Of a stretch of 64,000 nucleotides of DNA, positions 1-10,918 are shown piece after piece. Numbering within the stretch: the first letter of the stretch is position 1; the number at the start of each line of letters is the position of its first letter. Source of the DNA: Theropithecus gelada (Eukaryota; Chordata; Mammalia; Primates; Cercopithecidae); the NCBI RefSeq assembly GCF_003255815.1, contig NC_037670.1, positions 66,247,064-66,311,063 on the forward strand, in the 5' to 3' direction. The notes below the pieces were generated by a model. It had not been told where the DNA came from, made no database searches, and saw nothing but the letters and a program-made list of their open reading frames with translations. A program made the translations under genes and the position numbers.

Positions 1-214
1 CAAAATAGCTAAGGTAGATTATTAACCTAAAATTTAAAAGTAAGGGTAAACACAAGAGAAGAAATAGAATTCATAATCATTTTGCATTACTTAAAAGTGT
101 ATCTCATGATTCTGTAAACTATAAAAATTATTATAGCTGATCCCTGACATGAAAGCACATTGAGCTCCTTAGTTTTCTGCTAATTTAAAAAAATGTATGT
201 TTTAAGTATTTACT

Positions 215-340
215 TTATTTTATAGAGATAGGGTCTCCCTATGTTGCCCAGACTAGTATCACATTTCTGTCCTTAAGTGTTCCTCTCACCTAAGCCTCCA
301 AAAATGCTGAAAATACAGGTGTGAGATACTGCGTCTGGAC
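215..340 (-). repeat. Old Alu monomer (FLAM-like)
   Basis: Reads as the reverse complement of an Alu left arm: a TAGAGATAGGGTCTCCCTAT block, then a diverged copy of the 'cctcccaaagtgctgggattacaggtgtgag' end, closing with a degraded 'cgtctggac'. Only about 125 bp is present, there is no second monomer, and divergence is high, so a free left Alu monomer or very old Alu fragment is likely. The A-rich run at 341-380 lies on the wrong side to be its tail. Confidence 0.6.
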
Positions 341-1237
341 AAAAAACAAAACAAGACAAAACAAAAAACAAAAACATAACCCCAAATTTTTATTTTATAT
401 CATTAAAATATTCAGAAGCAGCATTGCTTTCTGAAATTCTTCATTATAACTATATACTCTGCCCAGTTTAAAGGCCATTATAATGTAGAGAATATTTTAA
501 TGAAGTACACTGTACTTGGAAAATGGAATCCACATACTGAATGACTACTAATAAGGATAAAAAGAGAATTATTTTCAAATCTCCTGACAATAAATTGGTT
601 TTGACTCCCCATTAATTTATTCAATAATTTTTAATTGCTATTAAGTCCCAGATTTACAGCACATGTGGGTAATAAAATCATGTAAAGCACGAGCGGCAAT
701 TGTTCCTGTTAAAATCTTCATTCCCAGATTCGCTGGTTGGCAGGTTTATCAAACACTTAATCCTAGATCACATTATTTAAATAACATGAGGATTGACAAA
801 TGTAAATTTGTGGATTGGCTTTTAATTTTTCTTACAAAGTAAAACTTAAACATTTCCAGTAAGCCAGTCTTCCTCCTCCCAGGCCTGGCTCCCTTCTCCG
901 CACCTGCTTACCAGGGTGACCTCAGTGTCTTGGGATCGAGCCTTTCCATAACAGCCTTCATGTAGAGACCTCCAGCCTAGACCCAGGTGGGTGCAGCAGT
1001 AATCTCACTGGCTTACTGAAGGATTCTCACCTTCCTGCAGACGAACAAGCTCTCAGAAGGCTTTCAGGCAGAGCTGGGCCCATGGTAAAGAGAGCAGCTC
1101 AGGGAGCCTGGGTCTCGCCTGAAGCGCTAATGCACTGCAGAGATCCCATTCCAAAAGACAGGGATCTGGCGGCTTTGGCCTCTCCTCAAACTCTCAGAGA
1201 TTGGGCCCCACATATGACTCTTGGCTAGGGGTGAGTG
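341..1237. other. No recognised element
   Basis: AT-rich, apparently single-copy sequence. A GC-richer block at about 870-1210 (ccaggcctggctcccttct and following) has no long ORF, no CpG cluster and no repeat family I recognise. Confidence 0.4.
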
Positions 1238-1260
1238 CTCTCTCTGTCTCTCTCTCTCTT
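1238..1260. repeat. Short (TC)n microsatellite
   Basis: An imperfect CT dinucleotide run with one GT interruption. Confidence 0.85.
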
Positions 1261-1984
1261 TTTAACTAAACAGGAAAGAAAAAATATTAAGACATACATG
1301 AATACAGGTTAAGAGAATGGCGTATTATTCTTGGCTCTCTCTAGACTCTCTTGTTCATTTCCCATTGAACTGGGAAGAATCAGGTCAAGGAACAGGAAGT
1401 ACCAGGGCACCGGGAGCAGCATCTTCCCTGGACGTTTCTATCATAGATCATCCTGATGAGAGTTTTCTTTTGTGATAAGGAGAATGATAATAATGCCTTC
1501 TTCCTGTGAGCTAAAACCCTGGGGAGGGAGAGTATTCCATCTGCACCAACTTTGTAGATGAACAGAAGGTGGTGAGAAACATCTCAGGAGAAGGACTTAG
1601 GAAACTTTTTCATTTTTGTTTTGTGTTCTCTTCCTTTCCTAAGTTTGAAAGTTTGAAAAAATTGCCTTGAAAGGTCAATTCAACTTGACAGTCCTCTTTG
1701 ACAAAAAGAAAAATAATATTCAGCAAATTATTGCAACTATGTCGTTAAAAGTGCAAACGTATTCACATTAAGGTACACCATACCCAGATTTTAGTGTTTA
1801 CCTAGTGATTTGCGTCTGTGTTTTCTTTTTCAAGCTTTTTTTTCCCTCTTCAATTCAATTAAACAAATATCTGTTGATACTTCACAGCCCCTGGGGTGAT
1901 AGAAACATGTTTGAGATGTAGACCATTTAAAATAAGAAAGCCAGGTTAATAAGCAGTCTGGATTTAAAAAATTGAAAATATCAC
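1261..1984. other. No recognised element
   Basis: Apparently unique AT-rich sequence. No ORF above 60 codons and no repeat signature that I can name. Confidence 0.4.
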
Positions 1985-2055
1985 AGAAAGCAAGAAATAA
2001 AGGAGGAAAGAAGGAGGAGGAGAAAGGAAGGAGGAAGAAAAAGGAAAGAGAAAGG
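1985..2055 (+). repeat. Purine-rich (GGA/GAAA) tract
   Basis: About 70 bp made almost only of A and G in GGAGGA, GGAAGG and AAAGAG units. It is a low-complexity polypurine tract, possibly the decayed tail of an older element. Confidence 0.75.
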
Positions 2056-2276
2056 TCTTTGATATCATATCTGTGCTATTTCCTTCCAGTGTTGACTCAG
2101 TTTTTCGTTCCCATTTATCCTAGGATTATGGTTAGCATTGTGTAGTTTATCAAAGGATTTAAATCCACCTCTGCCCATTATCATCTGTATGATTTTTTAA
2201 GCAAGTTCTTTAAGCCTCAGTTTTCTCTATAGATTGTTAACCATCATTATTATTAACGCCTATCCACATGCAGAAG

Positions 2277-3413
2277 AATGAAACTGGATCCTTACCTTTC
2301 AGTATAAACAAAAATTAACTCAAGGTGGATTAAAGGTTTAAATGTAAGTCCTCCAACTATAAAGATCCTCAAAGAAAATCTAGGAAATACCCTCTCAACA
2401 TTGGCCTTGGTAAATAATTTTTGACTAAGTTCTCCAAGGCAATTACAATAAAAAGACAAATTGACAAGTGGGACCTAATGAAACTAAAGAGCTGCTGCAC
2501 AGCAAAAGAAACTATCGACAGAGTAAATAGACAACCTATAGAATGTGAGAAAATACTCACAAACCATACATCCAACAAAGGTCAAATATACAGAATCTAC
2601 GAGGAGTGTAAACAAATCAATGAACAAAAAACAAATCACCAAATTAAAAAATGGTCAAAGGATAAGAATAGACACTTTCCAAAAGATGACCCACAAGCAA
2701 CCAATACATGTAAAAAATGGTCATCACCACTAATCATCAGAGAAATGCAAATCAAAACCAACACAAGAGACCGTCTCATACCTGTCAGAATGTTTTTATC
2801 AGAAAGTCAAAAAACAACAGATGCTGGAGAGGCTGTAGGGAATGCTTATACATTGTTGATGGGTATGTAAATTAGTTCAGCCACTGTGGAAATCAGTGAG
2901 GAAATTTCTCAACAAACTTAAAACAGAGCTCCCATTCAACCCAGTAATCCCATTACTGTGTACATACCCAGAGGAAAATAGATGATTCCAAAAAGACACA
3001 TGCACTTATATGCTCATCATCATGTTATTCGCAATAGCAAAGACATGGAATCAACCTAGATGCCCATCAAGGTTGGACTGGATGAAGAAAACGTAGTACA
3101 GATACACCATGGAATACTGTAAAACCATGAAAAGAACAAAATCATATCCTTTGCAGCAATGTGTATGGAGCTGGAGACCATAATCATAAGTGAATTAATG
3201 CAGGAACAGCAAACCAAATACTGCGTGTTCTCACTTACAAGTGGGAGCTAAACACTGAGCACACATAGACAGAAGTGGAAGGAGGCAGGGCACCTGGGCT
3301 GAAAAACTACCTATTGGGTACTTTGCTCACTACCTGGGTCCTATATATCCATGTAACAAACTTGTACATGTGCTCCCTGTATCTAAAAGTTGAAATTTAA
3401 AAAATATATATTA
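2277..3413 (+). mobile_element. 5'-truncated LINE-1 (ORF2 C-terminus + 3'UTR)
   Basis: Follows the L1 consensus from 'gaaactggatccttacctttca' through the ORF2 C-terminal region ('aatgcaaatcaaaaccaacac', 'tggagaggctgtagggaatgc', 'tggaatactgtaaaaccatg') into the 3'UTR ('atgtaacaaacttgtacatg') and an A-rich tail near 3395. The frame at 2421-2870 is a remnant of ORF2; stops elsewhere show the copy is dead. Only the last ~1.1 kb is present. Divergence and the tail suggest an L1PB/L1MA-age copy. The next LTR begins directly behind the tail. Confidence 0.9.
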
Positions 3414-3419
3414 TGGCCT

Positions 3420-3780
3420 CTATTAGTCCGTTTTCATGCTGCTGATAAAGACACGCCTGAGACTAGGTAATTTATAAAGAAAAAGAGGTTTACTGGATTC
3501 ACAGTTCTACATGGCCGGGGAGGCCTCACAATCATGACGAAAGGCAAAAGCCACATCTTACATGGTGGCAGAAAAGAGAGAATAAGAGCCAAGCGAAAAG
3601 GGAAACCCTTATAAAGTCATCAGGTCTCGTGAGACTTATTTACTACCCTGAGAATGGTATGGGGGGAACCGCCCCCATGATTCAATTATCTCCCACTGGA
3701 TCCTTCCCACAACGCAAGGGAATTACGGGAGCTGCAATTCAAGGTGAGATTTGGGTGGGGACACAGCTAAACCATATCAA
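3420..3780 (-). mobile_element. Solitary THE1/MST LTR (ERVL-MaLR)
   Basis: Complete reverse-orientation MaLR LTR, from 'tattagtccgttttcatgctgctgataaagaca' to 'gatttgggtggggacacagctaaaccatatca'. The 5-bp string GGCCT lies on both sides (3415-3419 and 3781-3785) and fits the 5-bp target duplication of ERVL-type integration. No internal sequence remains, so this is a solo LTR. It integrated at the tail of the preceding L1. The exact subfamily (THE1D or MSTA/B) cannot be settled by eye. Confidence 0.9.
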
Positions 3781-3806
3781 GGCCTATCATTGAGAATGAA
3801 TACCTA

Positions 3807-3945
3807 GGCCAAGTGTGGTGGCTCACGCCTGTAATCCCAACACTTTAGGAGGTCAAGAGAGGAGGTTCAATTGAGCCCAGGAGTTCGAGACCAGCATGGG
3901 CAACACAGCAAGGCCCTGTCTCATACAATAAATAAATAAGAAAAA
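3807..3945 (+). mobile_element. Free left Alu monomer (FLAM)
   Basis: Starts 'ggccaagtgtggtggctcacgcctgtaatccc' and runs through 'gagcccaggagttcgagaccagcatgggcaacac' straight to an A-rich tail (aataaataaataagaaaaaaaa) with no right arm. About 140 bp, plus strand. Confidence 0.85.
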
Positions 3946-4504
3946 AAATGAGACTGCATACCTATGCATATGTTTGTCATTACTTCAGCATGGCCAATTA
4001 TACTGTTTTTACATCTGCATTTATTTTCCTGTATTTTATATTTCACTTGAAGAACTTTTAAGTCTTTCTTTGCTTATTATTTCTGTGTCACCACCTTTGC
4101 TTTATAAATTGTGATGCTGTGCTATTTAGCATCAAAAGAATTAAGTCATTATAATTTTATTGTGGAACTTCATTAAAAATTTAGCAACTCAATCCTAAGT
4201 AATATGTTTTATCTTACATTCCACTGCCTTTAAAAATGAAAAGGCCTGTCTCTTTTGTTTTGGGTTCAATTGGCCTAGTATATCTATGATCATTCTCCCT
4301 CTCTCTCCTTCCATCGGTCAATCTGCTTACCTTTAGCCTTTATGTATCACCTTTCTTAGGTCAGTCTTTTATAAATATTTAGATTGTTTCAACTCATTGC
4401 ATATTTTTTAAACCATTAAGTTTGTCTTACTAGATTTTTTTAAATATATAAGATCTTTTTAATGCTAAATCGAATGTTTGACTCTTTTATAATTTAGTAG
4501 CCGA
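3946..4504. other. No recognised element, AT-rich
   Basis: AT-rich sequence without ORF or repeat that I recognise. Confidence 0.4.
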
Positions 4505-4566
4505 AAATCATCTTCCCTCCTTTCCTGCTTCTCTCTTTCTCCCTATCTCCCTTTCTTCTTTTCTTC
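4505..4566. repeat. Pyrimidine-rich (CT) tract
   Basis: About 60 bp of almost pure C/T in CTTCCCTCC and TCTCCC units, next to a MIR. Confidence 0.7.
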
Positions 4567-4795
4567 CATAAACACTTGCATGACACTGAGCAGCGTTCTA
4601 AGTGCTTTATAGATGTTAACTTGTTAAATCTTAATCAAAACTATGTCATGGAGGTAGGTGCTATTATCATTTCTGTATTGCAAAGGGAGAAACTAAGGTA
4701 CAGAGAGATAAGGAAACCTTTCCCATTTCATAGAACTCCTAGTGCCCCACAGAGAGCTGGCTCTGAGCAGCCTGGCCCTTAATCCCAGCACTCTC
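4567..4795 (-). mobile_element. MIR (tRNA-derived SINE)
   Basis: Shows the reverse-oriented MIR core: 'gttctaagtgctttatagatgttaac', 'catggaggtaggtgctattatcat', 'caaagggagaaactaaggtacagagagataagg'. Nearly full length (~230 bp) and diverged as expected for this mammal-wide family. The 68-codon frame across it is incidental. Confidence 0.85.
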
Positions 4796-5479
4796 CTCCA
4801 CAACCAAACACACACGCTTTGGTCCAGGAGATGAAGTGTCAGAGTGGACCCTGTGGAGGGATTTTGGGGAATGGTTTCTCTAATCCATGAAGGTGCCTGA
4901 GGTCATAACCATTCCTGACCCAGAGCTCCTGGATGCAGCCAGGGCCACAGCAGGTGCAGTGGGTATAGTGAATGGAACACGTGGTGCACCAGCCTCCACA
5001 CCGAGGGTGAGGCTGTGCTAGCAGGAGTGGAGAGCCACATTGGTCTGTACAATGGTCCAAAACGGGAAAACACAAGGGAGGACTCATATTTATGCCCTAC
5101 GTATTTAGAGAAATTTACACAGAGGCTCTGTGGCATCTCAGCCAGGACTTGTTCAGAGTACTTGTCCTTAGGCAGAATGATTGACAGCCTGATTCTCCAT
5201 CAGCATACTATGACTCAGTCATGAGAATAGCAAATTCATTCCTTCTGGTTAGAGGAAGATACGTAAGTCCATGAAAACTCTATAGAGCTAGTAGTAGTTA
5301 AAGAAGAAATTGTTGTGGAGGTTTTGCTGTTGTAAATCTGTGAGATATATTATTCAATACCAATTTAAAGTAAAAGATTATAGTGTATTTTTTCCATTAA
5401 AGTTTTACGTGTTTAAAATTTAGCTTTCCAGTAACATTTACTATCACTTATTAAATGATCATTTATTAAATATCATTTA
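4796..5479. other. No recognised element
   Basis: Moderate-GC segment at 4800-5220, then AT-rich. Short overlapping frames on both strands (69-82 codons) have no recognisable protein motif. Confidence 0.4.
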
Positions 5480-5706
5480 TTAAATGATAGCTAGTGTGGA
5501 GATCTTTGAAGGAACAAGAGTGACAACAGAGATACTTTTAAAATAAGCTACATTAGAAACGTTCATCTGAGTTGGTAATAAAAAATTTGAAATAAAAAAT
5601 ACCATAAACAGGGATTTATGTGAAAGTTGTGGAGATTTTAATGAGAAATATGGCAAGGAGAAGAAGTAAATAAATTATTATTTACTTCTTTATTGTATAA
5701 TTTTTT
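5480..5706 (+). repeat. Direct duplication, copy A
   Basis: A 227-bp AT-rich block (gatagctagtgtggagatc ... ttctttattgtataatttttt) that recurs at 6449-6710. By eye the copies are about 95% identical apart from small indels. I do not recognise the sequence as an interspersed family. Orientation is the same, so this is a local direct duplication with about 740 bp between copies. Confidence 0.9.
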
Positions 5707-6448
5707 AAATTAATTTTCAACTAATTTAATATTGTAAATAATTAATGGGTTGCTATAATTATTATAATGTTTGTATAATATTCTACTTCTCTATTTAATT
5801 TATAAAACTTCCAAATGCTGATATAACTAAACCATGTTTTCTGCTAATATAAATGACACTACAGTGAATAATCTTTAGATATGCGACTGTTTGCCTAGGA
5901 TAAGTTAATTACAGAGAAGATTACTTTGTTGAAAAGTATTAATCAACGTGTAACCTATGTTACATGGTATGTGGATTTACCACCGATATAAGGAGTTAAC
6001 CACAAATGTAAGCTCTTAATACTTTTCAGAAGGTTTGTGCTGCTATAATGCTTCCAGCAGTTCCTAAGTGTACCAATTGTACTACAATTTCAAAAACATT
6101 ATGTTCCTTCATTTAGTGGCTACAAAAGTTGCCTTAATCTTGCTTCGATTTGCATCAACTTCATAGCTCTTAAGCATTAATCTTATTGAATGTTGCTTAT
6201 TATAGAGTTGGCTTTATATATGAGTTGTTGACAGTACATTGGATGTCCACACAGGTTCATTCTAAATCTGATGGACTATGTACGAACACCTTCTAACCTG
6301 AGACATGTCTATAATAAGCAAAAAGGTCATTTATGTTGGATTAAACATTAGACAATTGTATATTTAATTATAAATATATAATTGACAATTATATAAATAT
6401 ATAAAATAGATAATTATATACACATATGTATATATAAATGACAGTGAA
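5707..6448. other. Spacer between the two direct copies
   Basis: AT-rich single-copy sequence; 6345-6440 is nearly pure A/T with TATA-type runs. No gene signal. Confidence 0.5.
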
Positions 6449-6710
6449 TTAAATGATAGCTAGGGTGGAGATCTTTGAAAGAACAAGAGTGAAACAGAGA
6501 TACTTTTAAAATAAGCTACGTAATAAACTTTCATCTGAGTTGGTAATAAAAAATTTGAAATAAAAAATGCCTTAAGCAGGGATTTATGTGAAAGTTGTGG
6601 AGATTTTAATGAAAGCAGAGATTTATGTGAAAGTTGTGGAGATTTTAATGAGAAATATGGCAAAGAGAAGAAGTAAATAAATTATTTACTTCTTTATTGT
6701 ATAATTTTTT
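6449..6710 (+). repeat. Direct duplication, copy B
   Basis: Second copy of the 5480-5706 block, offset 969 bp and 35 bp longer. The net difference is one 39-bp internal tandem duplication less small deletions, such as 'attattattt' shortened to 'attattt'. Confidence 0.9.
6576..6653 (+). repeat. 39-bp tandem duplication inside copy B
   Basis: The unit beginning 'gcagggatttatgtgaaagt' at 6576-6614 is repeated at 6615-6653 with two differences near its edges. Copy A has the unit once, so this step came after, or separately from, the larger duplication. Confidence 0.92.
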
Positions 6711-7075
6711 GTATTATAAATTATAATTAATTATATTAATTAATCATTAAATAAATGAGCATTGCAATTAACAATTCAAAGATTAAAGTGACACAAACAA
6801 AATAAACAACAGAAATATATTGGAAAGATATGAAGATAATATGGAAAGATTAGTAAAATTCCAAGATAGACTTTCAACTGAGTGAAATTTGAAAGCTATT
6901 TTCTTATAGCACTCTATCCCACTGTGAAGAAAAGAAGAGAAGATTCAAGAACGGATCTCACATAACAACAATGGCTATCAATTAATTACCACATTTTTCA
7001 ATTATTTTAATCCATCAATTTTTAACCTGAGGTCTATGAATGTCTAATAACCTGCATTTGGGGGCAGTGAGGTTC
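6711..7075. other. No recognised element, AT-rich
   Basis: AT-rich sequence with no ORF and no repeat that I recognise. Confidence 0.4.
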
Positions 7076-7442
7076 TGTCTTAGTCTTCACGTGGCTGTAA
7101 CAGAATCCCACAGGCTGGGTGGATAATAAACAATATGGGTTTGTTTCTCACATTTCTGGAGGCTGGCAGTCCCAGATCAACGTGCCGGCAGATTTGGTGT
7201 CTGGTGAGGGTTTGCTTCCTTGCTCACAGATGGTGGCTTCTCACTGTATCCTCACAAGGCAGAAGAAACGAGGCAGCTCTTCAGGGCCTCTTTCATAAGG
7301 GCACTAATCCCATTCAGAAGGGCTTCATCCTCATGACCTAATCACTTCCTAAAAGGCCTGCTTCCAAATATTTTCACATTACAGATTAGGTTTCAATATG
7401 TGAATTATGGGATCGGAGCACACAGGTACTCAGTCTATAACA
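7076..7442 (-). mobile_element. Solitary MLT1-type LTR (ERVL-MaLR)
   Basis: Reverse-oriented MLT1 signature: 'tgtcttagtcttcacgtggctgtaacagaa', 'tttctggaggctggcagtcc', 'agatttggtgtctggtgagggtttgcttcc', 'ataagggcactaatcccattc', 'cctcatgacctaatcacttcc', ending 'cagtctataaca'. About 367 bp with TG...CA ends. Flanks GGTTC and GGTAT match at 3 of 5 positions, consistent with a decayed 5-bp TSD. The 68-codon frame inside it is not a gene. Confidence 0.9.
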
Positions 7443-8734
7443 GGTATCATAGTTTTTACAAAATTGTTAGAGTGATCTATATTCAAATGAAAGAAGCGAA
7501 GAATTGATATAATTCCACAAATAAGCATAAAAAATTTAACCAATTGTTTTAGGATAGAACTTTACAATCGTAATAGTCTAGAAAAAGAAGAATCCATGAG
7601 TTCATTAAATCCACTATTATCTGTTTTGGTTTTTACTAGGACTGGACCCAGAAGACTCCTGGCTTCCACACATACCCACGAATCATCTGATTACGGTCCA
7701 CTCTCAGGATTCTTCCCCTATCAACGCACTGAATTTACTTTCAACCCAGGTACCAAAAACTTCATTTCTCAATGTAATAAACTCCTTTCAGTGAAGTCCT
7801 ACTTGTCCTGTGTCTTCTGATAGTGTTGCCAACACCCTGTTTCAAAGCCCATGTTCTAGTTTTCCTTATTCTCTGTCTCTGGGTCTAGGTTCTTTGTTCA
7901 CTTACTTCCATTTTTTCTTAAAAGAGTTTTCTCATAACTGGTCTTTTCCCTGCCTCCTTTTATTTCCTAAAACATAAAAAGAACTCTGTCATTATCATGT
8001 TTACAAACATATAATGCCCGCCAAATAAAGCAATAACCAAATTCACTTTTGTGTAAAAAAAACTACACTTTGCTAATTGGCATATATAATTTTTCCAATT
8101 TTCATCCCATTTTCCCTCTTCCAGCTCTCATACACTGTAACTTCCTCAGTTTTTATGTACTGATAACTCTTTGTCAGAAAATAAAACTCCTTGAACATAG
8201 TGAGGAAAACAGTAAATAATTGTGTAAAATCTAGTAGATGAACATGCAGTTTATATGTTCAAGTATTTATATTATGTTGAATTGTATAAAATTGCTGATA
8301 TTAAACCACTTTTGAATTTCAAATACAGCAAAATCATGTGTTTCATCTAATATTGTTATTTGTTGTGACAAGTTCTGTGAAAGTTAAAACAATGTTTAAA
8401 GGTTACTAGCAGTTTCTTAGTAAGGAGTTGATTTAATACCAGACAACAATGTCTGTTTTCTATATCGTGCTAATTACAAGAATATGTAGTAAATTGTATA
8501 GAGTTCTTACTCATAAAAACAAAAACAGATTTTTTTGAGAAGATACCTGACTCTCTATCTATGGGTTTAAATTTATATAAAGTTCTTGCTTTATGTTGAG
8601 GAGATGGGGAGATTATACCTCTCTGAAAATAGGTGTTTCCAGATTGGGCTAAGTCAATCATTTAAATGTTCATATCAATCTATGATGTCCCAGGCAGGAT
8701 TCTTATTTGCAAACATTAGAAAATGATTGTTTTG
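7443..8734. other. No clearly recognised element
   Basis: About 1.3 kb of AT-rich sequence. A block around 8105-8240 (with 'aataaaactccttgaacatagtgagg') faintly recalls an L2 3' end, too weakly to call. Confidence 0.4.
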
Positions 8735-9543
8735 GTGACTTCCAGAACACCAGAGCAAGGACTTCCAGAAACTCACTTATCTATAAAAGCAACAAGAATA
8801 CTGGCCAAAAAATTGTCAAAATCAATATTTTCAGAACTCTGAAACTTGACCAAAACTTGCAACAACCCAAGGAGTGCCTATTCAAGAAAACTGCCTGAAT
8901 CTCAGTAAGAACAGAGAGCTATGTGGCATTTTTAACTTGCCCTATTCCTGCGTCCATTTCTAAACTGCAGGAGAGCATTTAAACCTGATAGCCATCATAA
9001 TCACAGTAGCCGTGAAAATGAGCACTGAGCATCTATTGGAGGGAACAAAACAGGATTGGAGCATCCCAAAGCTTCATCTCAAGATGACTGTCAATATTTG
9101 ACTTGTCTGACTGTCAAAAACAATCAGTGGCATTATTTAACATTGCATAAGCCTAAGGCAGTATTGATATGTGGGTCAAAAACCTGTAGAAAGAGAAGTA
9201 TGCAAGGGGCTTTACAAAGCTTAAACGTGTTCCTGGGAATTGAAAAAGCCATATGCATGTAGAAGACTGTGTGCATGCTGAGGAAAAATTTGAGATGCCC
9301 CTAATCTCTCGACTCTGGCTTACCTTGAGGCTCTGAACAAGTGAGAAGCTTAGGCTAAGACATAGCCATGCAATGCCTGTTAGGATTGAAGACATACTAT
9401 AGCATGCATGCAGAGCCTCTCAACAAAGGCTATTCAGGAGACATTGGTTCAAGCTATTTAAGAAAATCTTTGTTCAATCATGAGATTGCAACTAAGCTAA
9501 TTGAGTAGAAACTTCAGTGACCACACATGACAAAGAATACAAA

Positions 9544-9982
9544 TGGTACAGTTTGGCTCTGTGTCGCCACCCAGATCTCATGTTAAATTGTAATACCCGT
9601 GTTTTCCAGGAGTGGCCTGTGGGGAGGTGATTGAATCTTGGGAGTGGACTTACCCCTTGCTGTTCTCATGACGGAGTTCTTTCAAGATCTGGTTGTTTAA
9701 AACTGTGTGACACTTCCCCCTTCTCTTTTTCTCTCCTGCTCCACAATAGTAAAGTGTGCTTGCTTCCTCTTCGCCTTTTGTCATGATTGTAAATTTCCTG
9801 AGGCTTCCCAGCCGTGCTTCCTATATAGCCTGTGGAACTGTGAGTCAAATTTCTCTTTTCTTTATAATAAATATACAACTTGTGTATAATAAATACACAA
9901 GTTATAAGTAAGCAACTCTTTTCTTCATAAATCATCCAGTCTCAGGTAGTTCTTTATAGCAGTATGAGAGCGAACTAATACA
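9544..9982 (+). mobile_element. Solitary MST-type LTR (ERVL-MaLR)
   Basis: Plus-orientation MaLR LTR from 'tggtacagtttggctctgtgtcgcc' to 'gcagtatgagagcgaactaataca'. The middle retains 'gaggtgattgaatcttgggagtgg' and 'cgccttttgtcatgattgtaaatttcctgagg'. Flanks ACAAA and AGAAA are a plausible decayed 5-bp TSD. A short AT-rich insertion carrying a perfect hairpin (9877-9903) lies near its 3' end. It is inserted in the HAL1. Confidence 0.88.
9877..9903. repeat. Perfect 11-bp inverted repeat in MST LTR
   Basis: AACTTGTGTAT (9877-9887), loop AATAA, then ATACACAAGTT (9893-9903). The arms are perfectly complementary. The segment is absent from the MST consensus as I recall it. Confidence 0.85.
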
Positions 9983-10228
9983 AGAAACTTTATAGAACTA
10001 GTTTAGGCAAATCACTAAACAAAACAACACAACAAAAACAATCCTGGACATGGGGAGGGGTCTCATTTCAAGAGTTGCCACATTATATTGTTTGAAATGT
10101 CCAGTTTTTACAAAACTATGGCAAAAACAAAGAAATGAGAAAGTATGGCATATACATAGAAAAAAATGCAGTCAATAAAAACTGTCCCCAAGGAAGTCAA
10201 GATATTGAATTTACTAAATAAAGACTTT

Positions 10229-10284
10229 GTTATTTACGTATTTATTTTATTTTATTTTATTTTATTTTATTTTATTTTATTTTT
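10229..10284 (-). repeat. (TTTTA)n tract at the Alu tail
   Basis: About ten TTTTA units replace the simple poly-T expected at the 3' end of the minus-strand Alu that follows: an expanded A-tail microsatellite. Confidence 0.9.
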
Positions 10285-10569
10285 TTGAGACAGAGTCTTG
10301 CTGTGACACCCAGGCTGGAGTGCAAAGGTGTGACCTTGGCTCACTGCAATGTCTGCCTCCTGGATTCAAGCAATTCTCTTGCCTCAGCCCCCCACGTAGC
10401 TGGGACTACAGGTGTGTGCCACCATGTCAGGCTAACTTTTGTATTTTTAGTAGAGATGGGGTTTCACCATATTGGCCAGACTGGTCTCAAACTCCTGACC
10501 TCAAGGGATCCGCCCACCTTGGCCTTCCAAAGTGCTGGGATTACATGTGTAAGCCACTGCACCCAGCCT
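10285..10569 (-). mobile_element. Full-length Alu (AluS-like)
   Basis: Reverse-oriented dimeric Alu from 'ttttgagacagagtcttgctgtgac' to 'gtaagccactgcacccagcct'. A 13-bp imperfect TSD (AAATAAAGACTTT at 10216-10228; AAACAAAGACTTT at 10570-10582) brackets the Alu plus its TTTTA tail and confirms insertion into HAL1. Overlapping frames of 99-114 codons are antisense-Alu reading and are not genes. Confidence 0.95.
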
Positions 10570-10612
10570 AAACAAAGACTTTAAATCATCTATGGTAGAT
10601 ATGTTTCTTTTA

Positions 10613-10918
10613 TTATATTTTGTTCTATTTTTGAGACAGCCTCTTGTTCTGTTACCCAGGTTGAAGCACAATGGTACTATCATGGCTCAATGCAGCCTTG
10701 ACTTCCTGGGCTCAAGTGATCCTCTTACTTCAGCCTTCTGAGTAGCTAGGACCATATGCGTGCACCACAACACCCAGATAATTAAAAAAAATTTTTTTTT
10801 GTAGAGATGGGTCTCACTATGCTGCCCAGGCTGGTCTCGAACTCCTGAGCTCTAGTGAGCCTCCCACTGTGGCCTCCCAAAGTGGTGGGATTACAAGTGA
10901 GTCACTGTGCCCAGCCTG
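10613..10918 (-). mobile_element. AluJ element
   Basis: Reverse-oriented diverged dimeric Alu: 'tttttgagacagcctcttgttctgttacccagg' to 'gagtcactgtgcccagcct'. J-type features include 'aatgcagccttgacttcctgggctcaagtgatcctc'. Flanks GGTAGATATGT and TGTAGATGTGT look like a decayed TSD. Second Alu within the HAL1. Confidence 0.92.

Noticed and set aside
8105..8240. Possible L2 fragment
   Set aside because: Only a few short words match; too weak to list as a feature.
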